A stretch of 21,549 bases of DNA from JBKEDS01 sp047975545 (GTDB taxonomy: Bacteria; Bacteroidota; Bacteroidia; Flavobacteriales; Flavobacteriaceae), in assembly GCA_047975545.1 (NCBI GenBank), contig JBKEDS010000018.1, positions 1-21,549 of the forward strand. The letters run 5' to 3'. Positions 16,725-21,549 of the stretch are shown piece by piece; position 1 is the stretch's first letter, and each line of letters begins with the position of its first letter. A model generated the notes under the pieces. The model saw only the letters and a list, made by a program, of their open reading frames with translations, was not told the origin of the DNA and did no database searches. The position numbers and the translations under genes were made by a program.

Positions 16725-16960
16725 ACTATTGGTTGCATGGTAGTGTAGATAAGCCTTCTTGTAATTAACACCATTTTTTTTCGAAATAATAGGACTCATT
16801 TTGATGTGAAATTGGTATAAATAGGACAAGCAGACAAGTTTTGTTTACCCATTAAAAAAAATCAACATAGCGGTAAAAAAAGGATTTTTTCCAGAATAAC
16901 CTAAAATTAAAAACCTTAATTAGGCGCATTCAGAAAATAACATCATTAATTAGTCGCTCC

Positions 16961-18285
16961 TTAACAAACCAGCCTATAGTTTACAAGATTTAACATGCGT
17001 AATAAAAATTGCAGCCAAGAAATTGCTTCATCTTTAAGTTGCAGCATCATTTTCTTTAAATTCCATCCCGCAGCAGCTAAAAACGCATTGATTTGAGGAG
17101 AGACGGCTCCATGCAGATAGTTTTGTCCCATTCTGAAATCTGTTTTCAGGTGTCCTATAACTGGTTCTATTGCGGCTCTGCGCCTAAATTTCTTTCGTTT
17201 TTTCTTTCGCTGATACTCTGTATCACCTTTGCGTGGTTTGTTATCTGGGGTTGAGATGATGGTGTCCCCGATTTGTTTTTGTCCTTTGCCTGCTCTGTCG
17301 TAAACAACTTCCTCCGGAATGGTCAATTTATTGTGCTTTGCTTGTTCCAGAAGTGGTTCAATTGTTTTGCTATCGTGCGGGTTGCCTTTAAAAGCTTTAA
17401 TTGCTGTAATGATAAGTGTTTTAGATGTTGCCAATAGTCCAACCTTATTGCCAAATTCATATTGCTTATGAGCTTTTCCCTTGGCAATACAACTGGTAAA
17501 GGGCTTGTGGATGCTGTAAATCTTGTTTTTATCCGTACGTTTTTGGTTGATAATCTGCCTATAAAAATCGAGTTCTTGTAGATACTGTTCTAATTGATTG
17601 GGAGTTAATTCCCTTTCAAGTTCCCGTATAAGCCTGCCGGCTATGGTCTTTAGTTTTTATCTGCTTTTCTTGCCTTTACAGCTCGTTTGGGGTGTTTAGG
17701 ATTAAAGGTATCTCTGACTAATTGCTTGGAAACACGGGTGTATGATTGCCTTTGATTGACGCCTGTTTGTCTGGCCAAATCATTGCATTTATCAATAACC
17801 CGTTTGGCTAATTTTGCATCCGTTGGAAAAGTGGTGTTGTTTTCCTGAACCGTTGTGTCTGATAAAACCTGATTTTCATGCGCTCTTTTACCATGGATTA
17901 GCACAGAATAAGTGAATATTTTCTCTAAGCCATTTTCTCCTATTCGTTTTCTAGAGTGAACAAAATCACTCGGGTCACATGGAAATTTATGCTCAAAATG
18001 AACCATGCCGCAAAAATACTGCATGTAAGGATCCCTAATCCATGCCTCGGCTAGGGTTTCGTCTCCCAAATTGTAAATACGCTTGAGTATTAAACAACCA
18101 ACCATCAAACGAATAGGCATTGATGGACGGCCAAACCGTGAGTAAAACTCGGAAAACGCCTTTTCAAAATAATCCCAGTCTATTTTATCTGCTAACAGGA
18201 CTAGCTCATGTTGACCATTAATAAAATCAACCAACATGGGACGCAACAAATCATGCTGTTTTTTCTTATTTGTTTTTCCTACCAA
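16961..18285 (-). pseudogene. IS5/IS1182-like DDE transposase broken by a one-base frameshift
   Basis: Two minus-strand frames together encode one transposase of about 441 residues. The N-part (18285-17650, 211 residues) has the DUF772-like region FGRPSMPIRLMVGCLILKRI and the first catalytic Asp in LSDTTVQE (Asp143). The C-part is open from 17656 to 16961. It continues with KTIAGRLIRELERE, IYSIHKPFTSCIAKGKAHK, VVYDRAGKG (second Asp) and AAIEPVIGHLK (Glu), so the DDE triad is split over both frames. The N-frame stops at 17650-17652 just after a run of five A on the coding strand (17658-17654). Restoring a sixth A gives a continuous ADKKLKTIAGR reading, so a single-A deletion is the simplest cause. 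The start codon taken is TTG at 18285; no in-frame ATG is seen upstream. AGGCG-AT sequences in opposite orientation near 16922 and 18316 are weak candidates for the IS ends. Almost certainly inactive unless frameshifting rescues it. Confidence 0.85.
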
Positions 18286-18413
18286 AATTGCAAGTTTTAG
18301 ACTTGAAGATACGCCTTTTATTGCAATTTAGAGTACCCAAAAAGCAATATTTTTTAATATAATATACTGAATAATAAGGTGTTAATTTATTGGTCACAAA
18401 AATAGTTAAAACT

Positions 18414-18430
18414 ATGCACTTTCAGTGCAT
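18414..18430 (+). repeat. Subterminal hairpin at the left end of the IS200/IS605-type element
   Basis: ATGCACT (18414-18420) and AGTGCAT (18424-18430) form a perfect 7-bp stem with a 3-nt TTC loop, 36 bp before the tnpA ATG. Small imperfect or perfect hairpins near the ends are what IS200/IS605 TnpA recognises instead of terminal inverted repeats. Its place upstream of the tnpA fragment fits the left end of that element. Confidence 0.6.
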
Positions 18431-18466
18431 TTTGCTTTCGGCTTCTAAAAACGTTACATTTGTTTG

Positions 18467-18637
18467 ATGGATTATCAAAGGGTAAATGGACATTCGGTTT
18501 CTCGTCTTACAGCCCATATAGTTTGGGTTACCAAGTATCGTTATGCAGTTTTGGAGGGAGATATAAAAATTAGGTGCAGGACACTATTGATACAGAGTTG
18601 TGAGGCGGAAGATGTTCAGATTTTGAAAGGAGTTGTA
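18467..18637 (+). pseudogene. tnpA: 5' fragment of IS200/IS605-type tnpA (Y1 transposase)
   Basis: From ATG 18467 the frame gives 57 residues with the Y1 transposase signature: MDYQRVNGHSV, LTAHIVWVTKYRYAVL, RCRTLLIQSCEAEDVQILKGVV. In intact relatives the next residues are a few positions leading into the His-hydrophobic-His (HUH) motif. Here they are replaced by YSYAFCIAS and a stop at 18665. The matching continuation HVEYRPSQDISSLVKMLKGR appears at 21148, so about 2.5 kb has been inserted inside the gene. A shifted frame just after the break (TAT ATT CAT ATG, YIHM) may be the remains of the HUH motif. The catalytic site is lost. Confidence 0.85.
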
Positions 18638-18716
18638 TATTCATATGCGTTCTGTATAGCATCGTAATAGGTTAAAATGAGCTATAATGCATTATGTTTA
18701 ATGTTTTATTTATACA

Positions 18717-18736
18717 ATTTGTTCGTTATTAGTTCG
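18717..18736. repeat. Left copy of 20-bp direct repeat, candidate att site
   Basis: ATTTGTTCGTTATTAGTTCG matches the copy at 21007-21026 at 19 of 20 positions; only base 15 differs (A here, T there). The repeats are 2290 bp apart and bracket the recombinase cassette. Inside each copy GTTCG occurs twice, 11 bp apart. Confidence 0.6.
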
Positions 18737-18748
18737 TTTTTAATGAGA

Positions 18749-19000
18749 TTACCAGTCTTTATTGGCTTCGTATTTATTAATTGATTTTTTTAATTTATCG
18801 ATGTAATCATTAAAATAATTTTCTAAATCGTATTTAGCTTTTTCAGATTTTAATTTGTTTTTTTTGCCATATATTCCTAAATCACTACCGTTTATACTAA
18901 ATTTAGGGTAATAAATATGAAGTGTTTGATTTTGCCCTGTATATGTGGTTAATTTAATTATAGGAGAATCTATTTTTACTTTATTATCTTTAAAATGCAA
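18749..19000 (-). pseudogene. Unrecognised small ORF, probably 5'-truncated
   Basis: An 83-codon minus-strand frame from a TTG at 19000; no ATG is available and the frame stays open upstream only to about 19035. The product is lysine-rich and hydrophilic, with a charged helical C-terminus (LKSEKAKYDLENYF, YIDKLKKSINKYEANKDW). I recognise no family. It faces head-to-head with another frame that also lacks a start (18994-19233), and the two overlap at about 19000. This suggests that a deletion or junction removed the 5' ends of both. It could instead be a real small gene with a TTG start. Confidence 0.35.
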
Positions 19001-19233
19001 AATTAGTTTATGAAAATTCTGAATATCGAATATTTAAACAATTTGATAAATCTTTCGTTCATACATTTAAAAATTTTGCAATAGCCGAATTATGCGGAGC
19101 AAACAAAGAATTGATTTTAGACTTAATTAATAATACTGGGGAAAGCAGACCGTTTATTTTTGAAAGAGCCAAATCAATGATAAAAAAAGCAAATGAATTG
19201 CTAAACATAGGTAAATTAGTAGTTACAGCATAA
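18994..19233 (+). pseudogene. 5'-truncated ORF of unknown function upstream of the HTH-like gene
   Basis: A plus-strand frame of 79 codons, open from the stop at 18991-18993 to the stop at 19231-19233. It has no start codon near its beginning. The only Met is far inside, in SMIKKANELLN. The reading has a natural composition: LVYENSEYRIFKQFD, FAIAELCGANKELILDLI, SRPFIFERAKS. It ends 17 bp before the HTH-like gene, as an operon partner would. I recognise no family. It looks like the 3' part of a gene whose beginning was lost at a breakpoint near 19000. Confidence 0.4.
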
Positions 19234-19250
19234 TTCTAAAAAACTCAAAA

Positions 19251-19709
19251 ATGGAAACACAAATATTAAACATAACCAAAGGCAAAACAGCTTTGAGCAA
19301 ATCAATATCCAATTATACCAGAATGGGAATTGACATTGAAATTCTGGGAATTGAAAACAATACGGCAAGGGTTAAGATTTCGCAAAGGCGATTAATTAAC
19401 GGATATATTCTTAACCAGAAAGAACTTGTTGAAAGGGTTAAAGAAGCATTTGAGCCAACAGGGTTGAAAACCATTGTAATTCCTTCAGTTTACTCTTTAG
19501 ACGTTAATACTATTGATGCAAATTGGATTGAAAACAAAATGAATGAATTTGGCATCAAGCGAAGCGACATCATTAAACAATTAGCAATAGACAAATCAAG
19601 TTTAAGTCTTTATTTAAGTGGCAAAAGAGAATTATATAAATCAGTTAAAGCTGCTTTTTATTTCTATTTTCTGACCTATGAATTGAACAGGGATTTTAGA
19701 GAGGTTTAG
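19251..19709 (+). CDS. Unknown protein with C-terminal helix-turn-helix-like region
   Basis: A 152-residue protein without a family I can name. Residues 1-75 look like a mixed alpha/beta domain (DIEILGIENNTARVKISQRR). Residues about 108-145 read like a Cro/CI-type helix-turn-helix: WIENKMNEFGIKRSDIIKQ, LAIDKSSLSLYLSGKRE, then a Phe/Tyr-rich helix (VKAAFYFYFLTYELNRDF). A DNA-binding regulator of the element, for example of the neighbouring convergent recombinase gene, is a reasonable guess. No signal peptide or membrane segment is seen. It is followed by a terminator hairpin and converges with the recombinase gene, leaving 101 bp between the stops. ATG 19251 is chosen because it follows closely on the upstream truncated frame and keeps the full N-terminal domain. 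Confidence 0.65.
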   Translation: METQILNITKGKTALSKSISNYTRMGIDIEILGIENNTARVKISQRRLINGYILNQKELVERVKEAFEPTGLKTIVIPSVYSLDVNTIDANWIENKMNEFGIKRSDIIKQLAIDKSSLSLYLSGKRELYKSVKAAFYFYFLTYELNRDFREV

Positions 19710-19743
19710 ACTTTATTTGGACTTTACAATATTAGAATAACGC

Positions 19744-19792
19744 ACGTCCTTATTACTATTATCATTTAGATTTTGGAATAAGGGCGTTTTTT
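19744..19792 (+). terminator. Terminator between the convergent HTH-like and recombinase genes
   Basis: ACGTCCTTATT (19744-19754) pairs with AATAAGGGCGT (19777-19787), 11 bp with one G-T pair, over a 22-nt loop, followed by TTTTTT. It is 34 bp after the HTH-like gene. On the other strand AAAAAACGCCC gives a weaker signal for the convergent recombinase. Confidence 0.7.
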
Positions 19793-19810
19793 CTGGTCTT
19801 TTTCTGGACA

Positions 19811-21008
19811 TTACAGACTTCCAAACAATTTATTAATGGTATCGGACTCCTCTTTGTGGTAAAAGTCCTTTAAATAATGTTGTGTCGTACTCAATTTGGT
19901 ATGACCTAATAACTTGGAAAGTATTAAAATGCCAACATCATTTTTAACTGCATAGTCAGCAAAAGAATGTTTGGCAATGTGCATCGTTAAATTAAAACTG
20001 AAATTCAATTTTTCGCCAATAATACGAAGGGAGCGATTGACTGCATTGTTCTGGATGTAAAGACGTTTTTCAATTGTTTCTGTATTGGCTTTCTCATAAC
20101 CGTATAGCGGTGGAAATATAAAAACATCATCTTTGCCTTTATACTTTTCTAAAATCTCAATAGATTTAGGATTTAAGGGTATGGTACGCCTTGAACCAGC
20201 TCTTGATTTAGACTTCTCCATTGTGTAAACAATATCGTTACCAACAATATTAATCCAACGCAACTTGCAAACGTCTGAAAAACGCATCCCTGCACTATAA
20301 AAGGAAAACAAAAACATATCTCTGGCTTTAATCATTCCCTTGTGCCTTTTTTCAATTTTCAAATCGGTTAGGCTTGTAATTTCGTTATAGGTCAAAGATT
20401 GTTTTTCCACGTTTTCAGTAGTAATCGCATAGCCCTTAAACGGATTCTTTTGTATCAACCCAAGTTTCACGGCTTTGTTCAAAACAGAGTAGATTGCTTT
20501 AAGGTTAGATGCTCTGGTATTTACCTTGTTTTTGCGTTTCAGCATCCAATTATCATAATCTTTTGCAAATTGTACCGATAAATCCGAAAAATAAATAGTT
20601 GATTGGTATAATTTAAGTTTGTTCAGATAGTTCTGGTTAGTCCTGGCACTTCTTATTTTATCCTTCAGAACCATTTCATCAATTATAGTCTGGTAGAACT
20701 CCAGAAATGATGACGAATTGTATTTTTTTCTGTTCTTATACAGCTGAAGCAATCGACTTGCAGAAATTCCAGAGTTGTTATAATAAATTTTTTGAACCTC
20801 TTTAATCAAATCGGTTCAATTGTCCGTTCAATTGCTCTTCTAAAGTATGCCTTTTGACTTTCTGGCGTTTGGCATCCCATTGTGTTTTTAATACTGAAAT
20901 TTTGGAATCGATATACTGAATGTCTTTTTTGTTAGTTTCAAGTTTTAGCCTAATGGAATAAGTACCGTTTTGTTTTTTGTAGGATGCCAGATAATACTTG
21001 AAATTCAT
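19811..21008 (-). pseudogene. Tyrosine recombinase/integrase with an internal frameshift
   Basis: Two minus-strand frames encode one phage-type integrase of about 400 residues. The N-part starts at ATG 21008 (MNFKYYLASYKKQNG...) and has the beta-stranded arm-binding domain, ending at QLNRFD and a stop at 20802. The C-part is open from about 20812 and continues LIKEVQKIYYNNSG with the SAM-like core-binding domain and the catalytic domain. Counting from Leu/Met at 20809: Arg176 (SAGMRFSDV), Lys199/201 (MEKSKSR), His277, Lys280, His303 (LLGHTKL) and Tyr312 (TTQHYLKDF). The second catalytic Arg of the usual HxxR is Lys here (HIAKHSF). The frames overlap in a short GATTTGAT sequence. A lost tandem copy of these eight bases would restore ...RFDDLIKEV..., which fits the expected protein. 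Frameshift and Lys substitution together suggest a decayed enzyme. Located at one end of its element, next to a candidate att repeat. Confidence 0.85.
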
Positions 21009-21026
21009 TTGTTCGTTATTTGTTCG
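21007..21026. repeat. Right copy of 20-bp direct repeat, candidate att site
   Basis: ATTTGTTCGTTATTTGTTCG, 19/20 identical to 18717-18736. It overlaps the leader and abuts the ATG of the recombinase. In this copy TTTGTTCG occurs as an 8-bp tandem pair with a 3-bp spacer. A site beside the integrase start is a usual place for attachment or arm-type sites. Confidence 0.6.
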
Positions 21027-21035
21027 GAAATAATA

Positions 21036-21043
21036 CAAAAATA
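21036..21043 (-). promoter_or_regulatory. Candidate -7 promoter element for the recombinase
   Basis: On the minus strand TATTTTTG matches the TAnnTTTG consensus, 27 bp upstream of the ATG at 21008. The 20-bp repeat would lie in the short leader, so recombination at the repeat could change expression. No clear -33 box was found. Confidence 0.35.
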
Positions 21044-21069
21044 ATGAAATATGAATAAATATGAATAAT

Positions 21070-21099
21070 AAAGCCCTGTCAATTATAACAGGGCTTTTC
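21070..21099. terminator. Terminator-type hairpin near the right end of the inserted segment
   Basis: AAAGCCCTG (21070-21078) pairs perfectly with CAGGGCTTT (21089-21097) over a 10-nt loop, with A/T runs on both sides. No gene is left for it to terminate on either strand; it sits upstream of the recombinase. It may be the terminator of a gene lost by deletion, or a boundary that shields the element. Confidence 0.6.
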
Positions 21100-21147
21100 G
21101 TGTATCTATTGATTTTATTGGTGTTTACTCTTGCATGGTGTGATAAA

Positions 21148-21279
21148 CATGTTGAATATCGTCCTTCTCAAGATATTAGTTCGTTAGTTAAGATGCTGAA
21201 AGGACGTTCTTCAAGAAAACTTCAAATGGAGTTTCCGGAACTCAAAAAGAGATACTGGGGGCGTCATTTTTGGGCAATT
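21148..21279 (+). pseudogene. tnpA: 3' fragment of IS200/IS605-type tnpA
   Basis: The frame HVEYRPSQDISSLVKMLKGR, SSRKLQMEFPELKKRYWGRH, FWAI is the middle-to-late part of a Y1 transposase and continues the fragment at 18467-18637. The ATG at 21061 that opens this frame is fortuitous: its first 29 codons read through the terminator hairpin and a hydrophobic stretch that is not part of TnpA. After FWAI the expected GYG... and the catalytic Tyr helix are missing, because ISAs1-type sequence begins at 21281. The gene is thus interrupted twice. Confidence 0.85.
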
Positions 21280-21280
21280 G

Positions 21281-21549
21281 CAGGGCAAACTCACACTTTT
21301 ACACCTAAAATCTTAATGAGGTAGCTGTTATCATAGGCAGCCTTAAGCCTTTTGCCTTTTATTCCCTGTTTGGTTTGCGTGTCTTGCTTTAATAGGTTAA
21401 GCGCTATTTTACTAAGTACCGAAAAGTTTTGTGCGGCATTCCCTGCCCGTTTTCTTGAGGCATCTTCTGAGAAAGCCATATCCAATACCCAATGCAGCTT
21501 GTTCTCTATGCCCCAGTGCATGCGTATTGTTTTTTGAAAAGTTTGTGCA
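21281..21549 (-). mobile_element. End of an ISAs1-family insertion sequence, running off the right edge
   Basis: ISAs1-type transposase coding starts at the window edge and ends at 21291. The first base of sequence not belonging to tnpA is about 21281, where CAGGGCAAACTCACACTTTT begins; a CAGGGC start is usual for ISAs1-family ends. The other end and any target duplication lie outside the window. Confidence 0.65.
21291..21549 (-). CDS. ISAs1-family transposase, C-terminal part only
   Basis: The minus strand, entering from the right edge, reads FQKTIRMHWGIENKLHWVLD, then MAFSEDASRKRAGNAAQNFS and IALNLLKQDT, and stops at 21291. The HWGIENKLHWVLD...F.ED.SR..G..AQN..........ALNLLK pattern is the highly conserved C-terminal part of ISAs1-family DDE transposases, and the Glu of HWGIENKLHW is the catalytic one. 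The gene starts outside the window, so its integrity cannot be judged. The last residues (AAYDNSYLIKILGVKV) are a normal family tail with no frameshift in the visible part. Confidence 0.9.
   Translation of the reverse strand, partial: AQTFQKTIRMHWGIENKLHWVLDMAFSEDASRKRAGNAAQNFSVLSKIALNLLKQDTQTKQGIKGKRLKAAYDNSYLIKILGVKV

Larger units (their letters stand above)
16623..16960. other. Intergenic region between PUL and insertion-sequence cluster
   Basis: There is no gene here. The first 100 bp hold two terminator hairpins. The rest (16725-16960) is AT-rich with homopolymer runs and no coding signature. The outer end of the IS5-like element probably lies in its last 40 bp, near 16922. Confidence 0.65.
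18638..21147. mobile_element. AT-rich inserted segment with a tyrosine recombinase, interrupting IS200 tnpA
   Basis: About 2.5 kb lies between the two halves of the IS200-type tnpA. It contains, left to right: a 20-bp direct repeat copy, a truncated minus-strand ORF, a truncated plus-strand ORF, an HTH-like gene, a frameshifted tyrosine recombinase on the minus strand, the second repeat copy, and a terminator-like hairpin. It is visibly more AT-rich than the PUL. It looks like the eroded remains of an integrative element, or of a larger island that lost its centre. The exact ends are uncertain by tens of bases: the repeats lie about 80 bp (left) and 120 bp (right) inside the tnpA breakpoints, so either sequence outside the repeats belongs to the element or two successive events occurred. 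Confidence 0.7.

Noticed and set aside
16536..16829. 97-codon minus-strand ORF at the end of the PUL
   Set aside because: It overlaps the 3' end of the Big_2 lipoprotein gene and both terminators on the other strand; no protein signature.
18684..18695. Perfect 12-bp palindrome ATAATGCATTAT near the left break in tnpA
   Set aside because: Such AT-rich palindromes are common by chance in AT-rich DNA and no partner copy is found at the right break; not enough to call an operator or core site.
19251..19709. Toxin-antitoxin pair formed by the HTH-like gene and the preceding small ORF
   Set aside because: The upstream ORF lacks a start and neither product carries a recognisable toxin motif, so there is no basis beyond adjacency.
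18638..21150. Target-site duplication at the tnpA breakpoints
   Set aside because: I compared the bases around 18637-18650 and 21135-21155 and found only short partial matches (CATATG versus CATG), which cannot define a duplication.
21061..21324. 87-residue ORF with a predicted membrane-like N-terminus
   Set aside because: It is a chimera: the N-terminal 29 codons run through a terminator hairpin and spacer, the middle is a TnpA fragment, and the end is ISAs1 end sequence. Annotated as a tnpA fragment instead.

Overview
The window looks like chromosomal DNA of a Bacteroidota, probably a Flavobacteriia-type organism. The signs are a SusC/SusD pair, a hybrid two-component (HTCS) regulator with a reg_prop propeller, short AT-rich spacers without Shine-Dalgarno sequences, TAnnTTTG-type -7 boxes, and palindromic repeats of the GAACGAAGTGAAG type. 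Genus and habitat cannot be read from the sequence.

Region 1 (about 1-16,724) is a compact polysaccharide/glycoconjugate utilisation locus (PUL). On the minus strand are a secreted GH29 alpha-L-fucosidase and a 1361-residue HTCS regulator. Divergent from the regulator, on the plus strand, are a GH105-type unsaturated-uronyl hydrolase lipoprotein, SusC, SusD, an M60-like (enhancin/mucinase type) metallopeptidase with BACON and F5/8C domains, and a Big_2 + discoidin lipoprotein that is probably a surface glycan-binding protein. SusC, SusD and M60 are separated by only 11 and 18 bp and form one operon core. REP-like palindromes fill the gap before susC and the gap before the last gene, and a strong terminator closes the locus at 16,691-16,724. 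A regulator, a transporter, two exo-acting glycosidases and an O-glycoprotease-type peptidase together suggest a fucosylated, uronic-acid-bearing glycoprotein or proteoglycan as substrate. This is inference: no polysaccharide lyase is present in the window to supply the GH105 substrate.

Region 2 (about 16,920-21,549) is a pile-up of decayed mobile elements. It starts with an IS5/IS1182-like transposase broken by a one-base frameshift. Next comes the 5' part of an IS200/IS605-type tnpA with its left-end hairpin. That tnpA is interrupted, at the place where the HUH catalytic motif should be, by about 2.5 kb of AT-rich DNA carrying a frameshifted tyrosine recombinase, an HTH-like protein and two truncated head-to-head ORFs. 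The tnpA then resumes at 21,148 and is cut off again at about 21,280 by the end of an ISAs1-family element that runs out of the window. A 20-bp direct repeat (19/20 identical) at 18,717 and 21,007 brackets the recombinase cassette.

The left edge (about 1-100) also carries a transposase fragment, so the PUL has insertion-sequence debris on both sides, as expected for an accessory region. The strongest findings are the nested interruption of the IS200 gene, the paired repeats around the broken recombinase, and the enzyme combination of the PUL.
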